DNA of 64,000 nt from NCBI RefSeq assembly GCF_022581195.2, contig NC_061462.1, forward strand, positions 10,974,001 to 11,038,000, given 5' to 3'. Every line of letters starts with the position of its first letter. The first letter of the stretch is position 1. The notes below the pieces were generated by a model, which did no database searches, had not been told where the DNA came from, and saw nothing but the letters and a program-made list of their open reading frames with translations. The translations under genes and the position numbers were made by a program. Shown in pieces: positions 46,001 through 53,724 of this stretch. The DNA is from Helicoverpa zea (lineage: Eukaryota > Arthropoda > Insecta > Lepidoptera > Noctuidae).

Positions 46001-49000
46001 AGTAAGTCTGACACCAGTCTAACCAAGGGGTATCGGGTTGCCCGGGTAACTGGGTTGAGGAGGTCAGATAGGCAGTCGCTTCTTGTAAAGCACTGGTACT
46101 CAGCTGAATCCGGATAGACTGGAAGCCGACCCCAACATGATTGGGAAAAAGGCTCGGAGGATGAATTGCATTTTTCTCTGTCCACTTTGAATCCGGCGCG
46201 AAAACGCTTGTCAGTGTCATGCCGTCACTTGTGACGTCACGCCTTGGGTTGACAAGATGCAAGTAAACAACGCTCGTTCAATAATTAAGTTTTTTTGTAT
46301 TATTAAATATGAATTCGAAAGTGTATAAGTGGTGTGGGGTCCCCCAGTGTAAGAACACATCCATAACAACTCATTTTAAGTTATTTGTGTACGTTTCTGT
46401 GGTTTCTCACATTAAAAAATACGAAAAAAGTGGCTTAAACTTGCAAGGCGAGATTCAAAACCAATATTGCCCAGTATTTTTTACCCACACCATTATTTTT
46501 GTGAAGATCACTTTGATGTAAGTTTTTACATAGTTTTCTAGATTCTAGTATAATATAGGTTTTGTACGAGGTATAATGGTAAAAAACCGGCCAAGTGCGA
46601 CTCGGACTTACCCACGAAGGGTTCCGTACCATAAAAAAAAATCACGTTTGTTGTATGGGAGCCACCCAAATTATTTATTTTATTCAAATTTTCAGTATTT
46701 GTTGTTATAACGGCAACAGAAATATATCATCTGTGAAAAATCCAACATGGACGGACGGATGGACGGACGGACAGAGGAGCGAAAACAATAGGGTCCCGTT
46801 TTACCTTTTGGGTACGGAACCCTAAAAAGGTGCACAACTGTCTGTTACTTTTAGTTTACACATAGACATAATACATCTTTTTTGCATCCTAAAGATATCT
46901 TTATTTGATGCCAAAAACTCTCCTAGCATATATCGATTCTAGGCAAATTAGCGTTGTTTGCCTAATCAATCCTTGCTTTATGATTCGTGTTATTTTATAT
47001 TCGATTTTAATAACATTTACATTCAAATAGTACTCGTTATAAACAATTAATTAATGAAAACACAGAGATTCGCAGAGGAAGTTTACAATACGAAATGTGA
47101 CGTTTGTGCGAGTTTTTAATGCGTCGACCAAAAGGTGACGTCACGCGCTCTGATTGGTGTTCAAGATATCATGGCGGATTGCCTTATTTCGTAGTTTTAT
47201 TTTATAAAAATAAATATTAATCACATTATTAAAAAAGAAAACAATGCGCGTTTTATATTCCAAGCTTCAACTTTAATTTAATAAGTATAATATTTTAATG
47301 ATTTTTAATTACTGTCATCATGCCTATTGCGAGCGGGGGTTTTCGCAAGGACGTACAACCCGTGCCGATAAAGAATGGGATTAGAAATCGCGACAGCTGT
47401 ATTTGCTGGCACGGGTTGTATATTAAATAAAAAATAATTATAATTTCGCGCTCGCTTCGCTCGCGTATTCAGAAACTGTATGCGCTTAATTTTGCATTTG
47501 TCAACAAACAAAAAGTTAAGTACGTTTGGGCTAAATTTCACGTAATATTTTGTTTAAGTCCGATAAAAATTTCGCGCTCGCTTCGCTCGCGTATTCAAAA
47601 CCGATATGCCCTTATTTTTGCATCTGTCAGCAAACAAAAAGTTAAGTACGTTTGGGCTAAATTTTACGTAATATTTTGTTAAAGTCCGATAAAAATTTCG
47701 CGCCCGCTTCGCTCGCGTATTCAAAAACGATATGCCCTTATTTTTGCATCTGTCAACAAACAAAAAGTTAAGTACGTTTGGGCTAAATTTTACGTAATAT
47801 TTTGTTGAAGTCCGATAAAAATTTCGCGCTCGCTTCGCTCGTGTATTTAGAAACTATATTATTGCCCTTATTTTTGCATTTGTCAACAAACAAACGTTAA
47901 GTACGTTTGGGCTAAATTTTACGTAATTTTTGTTTTAGGTCCGATAAAAATTTCGCGCTTGCTTCGCTCGCGTATTCAAAAACGATATGCCCTTATTTTT
48001 GCATCTGTCAACAAACAAAAAGTTTAGTACGTTTGGGCTAAATTTTACGTAATATTTTGTTAAAGTCCGATAAAAATTTCGAGCTCTAGAGTGGAGACCA
48101 CGCCTCGGCAAACGTAGTGTAGGACGTCCACAGGCACTGTGGAGTGATGACTTGCGCAAGACGGCTGGCAGGAGCTGGATGCGAGAAGCTGAAAATCGAT
48201 CTCAGTGGCGTGCACTTGGAGAGGCCTATGTCCAGCAGTGGACTGCGATAGGCTGATGATGATGATGATGAAAAATTTCGCGCTCGCTTCGCTCGCGCAT
48301 TGGAAACTACATAGGCCAGTTTTTCTTTATTTGCATTTGCTTACCTACACAACTGCCGACATGCGTTTAGCAGAGTGCTAATTTAGGTAAACCGATGAAG
48401 TGGTCCCCGGCAAGACAAACTTTACTAACTAACTTACCTAAAAGAATTTTAAAACCTTCAAGAAATCAAGTAACAAAGATATAAGAGAAAAGTCTACTTG
48501 AGAACCTCCCCCTTCTGCCGGAGCTGCGGGTTGTTCGAAAGAGTTACCGCGGCTCTGGAACATAAAAGGCCTTCGACGGAACACGATAGTTTTTAGTTAG
48601 TAAGAGTCTGACACTCCCTCACCGCTGCTAACCCACAGCGGGAAGGGTCATTTGATGATTTTTAACGTCGATACAAAAAAAACTTCCCCTTTTTTGAAGT
48701 CGGTTAAAAATGACAAACGGCCAGTAACACTTGTTAAAAAAAATACACGGAAAGGGGCGGCAAAATCGACAACTGCCCCGGGCGGCAGATACCCACGCTA
48801 CGCCACTGCATTGAACAAACTTTGACAAACAAACATCTCCCGACTTGGGGGAGGCCTTGGAAGCCTTGGCCTTGGCTCCTTGGAAGAGGGGGCAAATGTA
48901 GCCAATATATTAGAACTCTGAAATATAGAAGAAGAATACATAGGTCATCCCTAAATATTATTGGGATACAGGGTGGTAATTAATGAAGATTGATGTAAGT

Positions 49001-52000
49001 ATAAGTTAAATCGGACAGCTTATTCCCAAAACCAGATGAAATAAATACAAATTGTCACAAATAGGTACATATTTAGCAAAATTTCAACTACATCATTTTC
49101 TACTATACGATGTTATTATATCAAACTACTTCAATAACACTGTTTAATATCCTTACCTTCAACGCACTCCTGCGCAGCATCAGGTCGGGTACGTGCGAGT
49201 AACAGCTCGAGCAGAGCTAACAGCCGCCACGGAGACGCCGCGTCCACTGACGCGTGCACGACTAGCGACGCCCACTGTACAGAGCGGGACTGTCTGCAAC
49301 ATATAGGTACTTCATTTAGTGCAGTGAGGGTGGACACAATGTGTGGCAGACTCTTAAAACTGTAATTTCGTAAATGGAAGTGACACTCTCCCTATAGTTG
49401 GATGGGGCTTAGAATAGACAAGAACACAATATTCACAAGAGTTTAGTAGTGGCCCCGAGTGGTTTGGCTGCGGGATTGTTCGAAAGAGTTACTGCGGGCC
49501 TGGTTCACAAAGGGCACCGGAAGAAACAAAGGTGGGTTTTACTCAGTAAAAGTCTGAGTCATTCCCGCTGCACCCACAGCGGGAGGGTGCGTGTCATGAT
49601 ATCCGACCTCAAAAAAAAAAGGCCTTAGTATTAAAGGTAGTTCACCTGAACAGCTGATGCATGGGGAACAGCAGCTGCCTCAGGTCGCGGTTGTCGAGTA
49701 GCGCGGCCGACAGCGCGGCGGCCCAGCGCTGCAGCGCGCTGGCCAGGGCCTCCGGCGCGTTGTCGCTCAGACGTAGCGCTTGCACTAGAGACAAGTAGTA
49801 ACTCACCTGAACAGCTGATGCATGAGGAACAGCAGCTGCCTCAGGTCGCGGTTGTCGAGTAGCGCGGCCGACAGCGCGGCGGCCCAGCGCTGCAGCGCGC
49901 TGGCCAGGGCCTCCGGCGCGTTGTCGCTCAGACGTAGCGCTTGCAGGACGAGGGCTAGGGCTTCGCGAATCACGTTCTTGTTGCTTTGAACTGTCTCGGA
50001 TATTAACTCTTCTATCTGGAAAGAATGATGGTGCTATGGTGATTTTGAGCAATTTTGATTTCGGAAATAAGTTCCTAAAACTGACCAAACAGGGCCAGAA
50101 GGAACTGCAAGATTAAGGATCATAAGATATAATAATACAACGGTAACTGCACATTAGGTATCACAGCATGGTATGCGTTTTAGCTCAATCTCAAATCAAA
50201 TCTAATATAACCTCATCTGTTAAAACTAGATGAAGCCTGATTTCAATAACGAGTTACCTGACAATGCGCCAACAACGCAGCATGCTGATGATGGCAGTAC
50301 GAATCCTGTACATCACGCAACAGACTCTCCAGCTTCAGCTTAGCAATGGGCAACCTCTCCTTCACCAGTTCAGCATGCTCATAACTAGCCCTCAAGTCTA
50401 CATTCAGACCACAAGCACATTGTTCTGATAAGTTCACGTGACGTTTCTCTATCTTCCATAGGGTGTTTCTGCGTTTCTCTTCTTCTGTGAAGCCGCGGGC
50501 GAGAGCTAGGCGTTCCCGCTCTACTGCTATTAATGATGATCTGTGGTAGAAAAATTTACAGCAAGATGAGTGTCTTGTTTCTTAATTGGGGGGAGTACTT
50601 CATGGAGTAGATAAGGATAGTACATAGTGAGAGTGAATAAGAGAGTACATAGAGGTAGTATAGTGTTAATAGGGCTAGTATAAAGGTCAACAAGAATTAC
50701 ATAGAAAGAGTACATAATGGAGCACATAAAGGGAGTACATAAAAATAGGAAATAAGTGTAATGTCACAAATTGAATGTATAGTGTTAAAAGACTCTTCTG
50801 GAGAAAGGACCTATTGTAGAAGAACCTTTTTCTCTTCTTTAATAGAGTGAAGACAGTAACTTAATGCTATTAGGAACAGACCTGAATGTAGACAGCAAAT
50901 CGACGAGTGGATGCTCTGGTCCACTCAAGGGCCCTGCTTCCACTAGCTCTTCTTCTCTCTCACTCATAGCCCTGACTTCTTCCATCTCCCTCCCAGCACA
51001 TAGCTTTATAGCATCTTCTAGAGGCATACATTTTACTTTGGGCCTGTTTTCTATAACTATTTCTTCATACGGTGCTGTTTCAGGTACCTCATCAAAGCAG
51101 GGTGCTGATGGCATCACATCTTCTCCCACATACTCAAAAGGAGCCTCTTGTACTACTGTTTCAGGGGACAAATAAGCATTAGGATTAACTAGCTCATCTT
51201 TTCTAGCTTCTGTTATTGTTTCTGTCTGTTCACTTGGTATTGCCATCCTTTCTAATTTTCTGCTCAATTCTTTGTAACTCCCTTCTCTGTTTAATGATAA
51301 TGAAACTCCTTGGGCAGTTGATTCATTACTTATTTCCTTTGCCTGTGGTGCTTCTCTGATATTTACACTATGCTCAACCATAGAGCTAGTTTGTGTTATA
51401 TTTGTAATATTTTCTTGACTAACTACAGTAAATTCAGTAACTATTTGTTCTTTAGTAGTCTCTTCCACATGTTGTCCTGTATCTTCAACTATTTCTATAC
51501 TTAAATTACTAGTTTCAGCTTCTTCAGTTACTTGAGGAGCATTTACATCTGATTCTGTTGCTTGAACATTTTCAAAGGATTCATTGGCACTGGTACTTTC
51601 AGCGATGTGCTCAAATTCCTCAAGTACTGGAGGTTGTATGGTTACCGGAGACAGTTCTCTACTTGCACTGTGTTTTTCTTTAGATTTCTTTTTCTGAAAA
51701 AGAGAGTAAAGCAAATTGGTTACTTCTGTATTTTAAAATGGACAAAATTTGTGGCTATGCATATGATCTAGTCTAGGGCATGCAATTTCGGTAAAATAAA
51801 AATTACCCGTAAAAATTCGGTAATTAAAATATTTTTACCGGTAAAACGGTAATTTTTGTATTTAAAAAAAATTAGATATTATATCAATAAGATTGGGTAG
51901 TCTAAAAGCAAAAAATAATTAAAAATACAAGGTATAAGGTGGTAAACATTTTTTGTGACATAGGCCGTAACAAAAAAACAAGTCAGTACCATCCGTACGC

Positions 52001-53724
52001 GATGTCGTCGACAAAATGTAAGAGAAACGGCTGCGATGGTTCGGCCATGTAAAAAGGAGACCACCTGAATACATCGCCAATGTTGTGTACACGGTCAAAG
52101 GCGCAGAGGCAGGCCAAAACGGTGGTGGTTGAGTGTCGTAATGAAAGACATGAAAATCTACGAACTCAAAGAGGAAGATGTCCTGGATAGATTGAAGTGG
52201 AAGAAGAAGATACGGAAAGCGGACCCCGTCACAAGACCGGATAAGCGCTAAGAATTACCGTGAAAAAAAAAAACATTTTTTTCATTGAAGTGAAAGCCCT
52301 TTTTTATGGTAAATCGTAAGCATTTTATGGACCAGGGTCGCGGTAACTCTTTCGAACAATCCCGCAGCCCCGGCAAAGAGCAGCCTTGGCCCTGTGCGTG
52401 GAACAATTCGGGCCGCCGACACGGGTCTGTTGTCTATGCAGACGGCGGAACGATGAGCCACCCGAACTCACCGTCCACAGACCGATGCCTACGGTAGCCG
52501 GGAGTCGTCTATCGACACTCGGCGCCCGTGGTGTCTTCCTTGTCTAATACAGCGGCTGGGATGAGGGGTGCGAACTCGCAGGCGCTCCACCGTCTCCTTC
52601 TCGAGCAGGACTGCCTCGCAGAAGTAGGCGACGGCTTACCATCCCCTCTCGCTCCGGACCATGGCTTGAACCAGGGCCGGACGCGAGAGGTCGCCGCTAC
52701 CTATTGGCTCGACGACTACAGGGCGGTACCCTTCCCAGGCAGAGCACACCTAGACTGTGTTCTCCACCATGTCCTCAGAGCTGTCTGAACTGTCCGCATG
52801 GTAGTTAAGTAAAAGCCCTTGCTCAAGAAGGTCATAGAGTAGGTAAAATAAGCATAACCTACATTTTTACCTAATAGGAGCTGACAGCTATGAGGAAATT
52901 CAGAATAACCGAATGAATAAAATTTGTTTAGATATTATAAATTAAGATGAGAATGAAGATTTGTATCTAACCTAGAGATAGTTAAGGAGCCACATAAGTT
53001 TACTTTCCTAAAAAACAGCAACTTTAACTCTCTTTCAATATGTAATTTATGCAATATTACATTATGTTCAGGCTACATAATGAAGATTTGACGTTAAATG
53101 AACAATTGCTATATATTATCACAAAAACCTAAAAACTGGTAAATTACTGGTTACATATTATTTTTACCGGTAAATTAAAAATCGCGAAAATGGGCGGTTT
53201 TACCGGTAAAACCGAAACCGGTAAACCGGTATTGCATGCCCTAATCTAGTCTAGACATTATCTTAATGTTTAAGAGTTTTGACATAGAAGCTGTTGAGAT
53301 GTTTATTAAAATAGTACCTAATATTGATTTATTCTGGCTTAATTCTCTGGTAAACTTCTAATGCATAATTTATCTTGCTATATTGAACCGTCTCAGTAAG
53401 TCAGTCAACAAATCATTTTAAACAGATAATATTTAAAAAACGGAAGGGAGGCCAGAAATGGATCATAATGTCAAATAATGTGTACAAATAGCTGGCGCTA
53501 TTATGAGAAAAATATGTGTGTAGTATCATCACAACTAACTGTAATACCTTTGTTCATAAAGAAACGAATACTTAATACGACATGGTTCTACGGCTGAATA
53601 TATCGCAAACGATAGGTATTGCATCCCAATCGGAATGTTTTGCTGCGCAAATTAAGACAATGGAAAGTGTTTTAAACGTAAATGTTTTTACCTCTCTTCG
53701 CTTTTCCTTTACCATTGTAGCCAT
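26024..53724 (-). CDS. EPG5: EPG5, autophagosome-lysosome tethering protein (37 exons, complete)
   Basis: Encodes the large RAB7 effector that tethers autophagosomes to late endosomes and lysosomes for fusion. Thirty-seven exons join with GT/AG sites and unbroken phase into 2309 codons plus stop (human about 2580). Exon coordinates are given in the four block entries that follow. Family evidence: MATMVKEKRREKKKSKEK at the start, like the basic N-terminus of animal EPG5; ELVIYRTATAALVAPVAHPS with LQTPPEYG in exon 17; PAIGPLFF with QIKKRLLD in exon 18; EYLSWLEEGEK in exon 19; and ALDSKLWELV with KSCANKCKP in exon 22. Exon 1 is a tiny 11-codon exon 2 kb upstream of exon 2. Middle and C-terminal exons are alanine/arginine-rich and very GC-rich. 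The protein is mostly helical repeats with no catalytic motif. Introns carry many transposons and partial exon copies. Confidence 0.95.
27785..27920. repeat. Interspersed repeat, CGCCATATTGGATT type
   Basis: Contains GGCCGCCATATTGGATTTGT and CAAAATTTCACCCTAATCG, similar to the block ending the tandem repeats at 58745-58870. Lies in the EPG5 intron between exons 33 and 34. Confidence 0.5.
28214..28279. repeat. Perfect 32-bp inverted repeat with 2-base loop
   Basis: The arms GTGGCCAGTTCGTTAGAGAC... and the inverted complement match over 32 bases around a TG loop (28246-28247). It lies in the EPG5 intron between exons 32 and 33. No coding reading. Confidence 0.92.
30769..31491 (-). repeat. Four extra 173-bp tandem copies of EPG5 exon 27 end plus donor
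   Basis: The 3' 133 nt of exon 27 and about 20 bases of following intron recur four times with a strict 173-bp period. Exon-like ends are at 31319, 31146, 30973 and 30800, each followed by the same GTATGT donor. Copies are almost identical; one codon varies (CTG, CGG or CAG). Reading through any GTATGT donor meets TAG two codons later, so the donor must be used. Only the first copy (31492-31666) has a T-rich acceptor. Confidence 0.92.
31938..32045 (-). repeat. Diverged partial copy of EPG5 exon 26
   Basis: ACACATCTCACTATATGAGC, AAGCTC(T/C)CTCGAGTCCACCA and CGGCTTTC-TTTCAACAGC are shared with 32185-32312 of exon 26. The copy has several changes and a deletion and lies in the downstream intron. 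Confidence 0.7.
32462..33833. other. EPG5 intron between exons 25 and 26
   Basis: AT-rich, no gene. TGACGTCA octamers occur at about 32654, 32692 and 33338. At 33565-33620 a TTTTTAACCGACATTCCAAA motif resembles the end of a common lepidopteran short repeat. Confidence 0.5.
34402..39591 (-). CDS. EPG5: EPG5 exons 15-24 (residues 974-1522)
   Basis: Exons: 39453-39591, 39191-39382, 38461-38606, 37769-38149, 37601-37694, 37010-37179, 36442-36552, 36036-36180, 35656-35795, 34402-34531. Exon 18 carries a Ser/Asp-rich linker (ESSGSSDSDDNADDSRSEKE) between the conserved FFSGMKKSRTLAQIKKRLLD and the exon 18-19 junction at AEKMLNEYLSWL. Exons 15-17 and 22 hold the segments most similar to vertebrate EPG5. 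Exons 16, 20 and 23 each have a partial copy just downstream. Confidence 0.88.
34788..35030 (-). pseudogene. Remnant of a Tc1/mariner (IS630)-like transposase C-terminus
   Basis: One frame reads WGINKKYIASHNVDQNKTE and IMKLIKERLSEIDEG before a stop; another continues MESKFIIDLGESSESENSS with an acidic Ser/Asp tail. This order resembles the C-terminal end of DDE transposases of the IS630-Tc1 group. Two frames are needed, so it is broken. It lies in the EPG5 intron between exons 23 and 24. Confidence 0.5.
35565..35637 (-). repeat. Partial copy of EPG5 exon 23 (acceptor half)
   Basis: Repeats 35725-35798: GCGCTCAGCGTCCACTGAGA and GCACCACTCTTGTTCCTG are identical. On the minus strand a plausible acceptor (TATACAG) precedes GAACAAGAGTGG as in the true exon. 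The exon's 3' half and donor are absent. Confidence 0.8.
36700..36785 (+). repeat. Short interspersed repeat (CATGTTGGGGTCGGCTTCCA family)
   Basis: Contains CCGAGCCTTTTTCCCAATCA and GGGGTCGGCTTCCAGTCTAA. The same family occurs inverted at 46000-46170, inside the hAT-type element. No coding content. Confidence 0.7.
36835..36979 (-). repeat. Partial copy of EPG5 exon 20 with intact donor
   Basis: Copies 37010-37155 with a 175-bp offset and about 90% identity. It keeps the frame (SIEMESFPLLSVPPPPDNS) and has a good GTAAGA donor. An AG acceptor at the copy's start (ATATCAG) gives a phase that does not match either neighbour. Confidence 0.8.
37255..37480. repeat. Interspersed repeat of unknown class
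   Basis: The string TATTGTAAAGCTGAAAAGAT followed by TCTCAGGAACCTGTCTGATT, TTAGATAGCCCATTTGTTCA and GTAGTTCCCACGAGA resembles a repeat common in moth genomes. It is in the intron before EPG5 exon 20 and does not code. Confidence 0.5.
38983..39190 (-). repeat. 148-bp tandem copy of EPG5 exon 16 end plus donor
   Basis: The period is 148 bp: GCCTCCCGCGCCGCGTGCCA starts at 38983, 39131 and 39279. The copy reproduces the last roughly 110 nt of exon 16 and its GTACGT donor (copy exon end 39043, true end 39191). The two are identical where compared. Confidence 0.9.
40090..40910. mobile_element. Foldback element enclosing a TTGGCCAA-rich minisatellite
   Basis: The outer segments at 40150-40190 (AATAGTTTTAAAAAATTAAA, AATCACGCTTT) and 40850-40895 are inverted copies. 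A second inverted pair lies at 40585-40640 and 40705-40775, around AAGCGTGGGGTGC. Between the left pairs, 40217-40565 holds about six 55-60-bp units with (T/G)CCAGACTTGGGCCAAG-like palindromes. It lies in the EPG5 intron between exons 14 and 15. No coding reading is believable. Confidence 0.65.
41074..45481 (-). CDS. EPG5: EPG5 exons 6-14 (residues 492-973)
   Basis: Exons: 45333-45481, 44685-44890, 44066-44235, 43514-43659, 42934-43069, 42521-42674, 42096-42324, 41672-41799, 41074-41199. Recognisable stretches are RERDLLALFTAFPLRDLC (exon 6), FSAGVTLFDAQELDKLP (exon 8), LARIVLEFLLQ (exon 9), TPPEWCWSVLRRLRVHR (exon 12) and LVKLAAARPRDAVQCLSGVM (exon 13). Exon 7 is extremely GC-rich, with many Ala, Arg and Leu codons. 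The intron before exon 6 is enlarged by the 3.2-kb hAT-type element. Confidence 0.88.
42461..42505 (-). repeat. Short copy of part of EPG5 exon 11
   Basis: CAGTGACAGTATCTCCATGC is identical to 42595-42614 in exon 11; identity fades after GCCATTTGT. The offset is 134 bp, downstream of the exon in the gene's direction. Confidence 0.7.
42721..42838 (-). mobile_element. RTE-type LINE 3' end remnant
   Basis: Read on the minus strand the segment ends in GATGATGATGAA. It carries sequence such as CATTGAGCAAACGGGGGATT, resembling the 3' end of lepidopteran RTE-type repeats. It lies in the intron before EPG5 exon 11. Confidence 0.45.
44268..44475. repeat. Degenerate minisatellite, GTACATAAGGGAG type
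   Basis: About eight imperfect copies of (A)GTACATA(A/G)GGG-AG lie in the EPG5 intron between exons 7 and 8. Same core as at 3600, 8130 and 50585. Confidence 0.7.
46000..46170 (-). repeat. Short interspersed repeat inside the hAT-type element
   Basis: On the minus strand it reads CCGAGCCTTTTTCCCAATCA and GGGGTCGGCTTCCAGTCTAT, then GAATCA/GCTGAGTACCAGTG-type sequence. It is related to 36700-36785 but longer. Confidence 0.65.
46309..46517 (+). pseudogene. Broken THAP-domain first exon (P-element type)
   Basis: Starts MNSKVYKWCGVPQCKNTSI, with the C-x4-C pair of a THAP zinc finger, then KLFVYV. After a frame change it ends FCEDHFD before a GTAAGT donor, the usual end of the THAP C2CH module. 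At least one frameshift breaks it. THAP domains form the DNA-binding N-terminus of P-element transposases; the rest of that gene is not seen here. Confidence 0.7.
46585..46830 (+). repeat. Interspersed repeat, GGTTCCGTACC type
   Basis: Begins AAAACCGGCCAAGTGCGACT, contains CACGAAGGGTTCCGTACCAT and GACGGACGGACAGAGGAG, and ends TTTTGGGTACGGAACCCTAA. I recognise this as one of the most widespread repeats in Lepidoptera; its transposon class is unsettled to me. Confidence 0.75.
47444..48081. repeat. 126-bp tandem array
   Basis: Five units start with TTTCGCGCTCGCTTCGCTCG at about 47444, 47570, 47696, 47822 and 47951, and the next unit is cut by the RTE insertion at 48082. Units share AAAGTTAAGTACGTTTGGGC and GTCCGATAAAAA. 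Short minus-strand open frames here are products of the repeat. Confidence 0.88.
48082..48270 (+). mobile_element. 5'-truncated RTE-type LINE 3' end with 10-bp target duplication
   Basis: One frame reads RPQALWSDDLRKTAGRSWM then AENRSQWRALGEAYVQQWTA and a stop, followed by (GAT)n. This is the C-terminal end of an RTE-type reverse transcriptase ORF. AAAAATTTCG flanks it at 48072-48081 and 48271-48280, so it inserted into the 126-bp array. Confidence 0.85.
48530..48720 (-). repeat. Interspersed repeat X (TTCGAAAGAGTTACCGCGG family)
   Basis: TTGTTCGAAAGAGTTACCGC, then CCTTCGACGGAAC, then CTCCCTCACCGCTGC and CAGCGGGAAGGGTCAT. Related copies lie at 49455-49615, 52310-52400 and 57735-58310. It supplies an empty site for the MITE at 57840. 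Confidence 0.8.
49157..53724 (-). CDS. EPG5: EPG5 exons 1-5 (residues 1-491)
   Basis: Exons in order: 53692-53724, 50882-51693, 50258-50540, 49807-50015, 49157-49293. Exon 2 (812 nt) encodes a long acidic, Ser/Thr/Glu-rich and probably disordered region with VKCMPLEDAIKLC near its end. Exon 3 encodes a charged helical segment, RERLALARGFTEEEKRRNTL and LPIAKLKLESLLRDVQD, which probably forms a coiled coil. Exons 4 and 5 start the helical-repeat body. The start was chosen at 53724 because it is the only upstream ATG giving a short basic exon with a GTAAAA donor in phase with exon 2; ATG at 53715 in the same exon is an alternative. Confidence 0.88.
49455..49615 (-). repeat. Interspersed repeat X, diverged copy
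   Basis: GATTGTTCGAAAGAGTTACT, GTCTGAGTCATTCCC and CACAGCGGGAGGGT follow the same order as the copy at 48530. It lies in the EPG5 intron between exons 4 and 5. Confidence 0.7.
49643..49784 (-). repeat. 142-bp copy of EPG5 exon 4 end
   Basis: Repeats 49804-49945 at a 161-bp offset, with a single difference seen (GGGGAAC for GAGGAAC). The donor has changed from GTGAGT to GTGAAC. The copy lacks the first part of exon 4. Confidence 0.92.
50585..50745. repeat. Degenerate minisatellite, GTACATAAGGGAG type
   Basis: Imperfect GAGTACATA-GGGAG units in the EPG5 intron between exons 2 and 3. Confidence 0.65.
52010..52255 (+). pseudogene. Broken non-LTR reverse transcriptase C-terminal tail
   Basis: Frames give LRWFGHVKRRPPEY, then RRGRPKRWWLSVVMKDMK and DRLKWKKKIRKADP before a stop. 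RWFGHV and WKKKIRKADP are typical of the C-terminal ends of such retrotransposon ORFs. Frameshifts separate the parts. Confidence 0.65.
52310..52400 (+). repeat. Interspersed repeat X, partial copy
   Basis: GGACCAGGGTCGCGGTAACT, CTTTCGAACAATCCCGCAGC and CAGCCTTGGCCCTG match the outer part of the copy at 58245-58310. The following GC-rich 52400-52800 is non-coding repeat of unknown type. Confidence 0.65.

Larger units (their letters stand above)
45563..48808. mobile_element. 3.2-kb composite hAT-type element with 8-bp target duplication
   Basis: Ends CAGTGGCGTAGCGTGGG and its inverted complement CCCACGCTACGCCACTG, flanked by CATTGAAC at 45555-45562 and 48809-48816. The subterminal GC-rich CCCGGGCGGCAG also pairs. 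8-bp duplications and CAGTGGCGTA ends are typical of hAT elements. No hAT transposase is visible. Inside are a broken THAP exon (46309), short repeats, a 126-bp tandem array and an RTE fragment. It sits in the EPG5 intron between exons 5 and 6. Confidence 0.9.
51774..53243. mobile_element. 1.5-kb hAT-type non-autonomous element with 8-bp target duplication
   Basis: The ends TAGGGCATGCAAT and ATTGCATGCCCTA are inverted, and ATCTAGTC flanks both sides (51766-51773 and 53244-53251). Subterminal regions are rich in ACCGGTAAA motifs. It carries no hAT transposase; inside are a broken reverse transcriptase tail (52010-52255) and a repeat-X copy. It occupies most of EPG5 intron 1. Confidence 0.88.

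Noticed and set aside
47305..48159. Three similar short minus-strand frames with VDRCKNKG and LNTRAKRARNF
   Set aside because: They come from successive units of the 126-bp array and reflect its period, not a gene family.
52306..52788. Two open frames of 63 and 86 codons
   Set aside because: They fall in non-coding repeat sequence inside the hAT-type element and show no recognisable domain.
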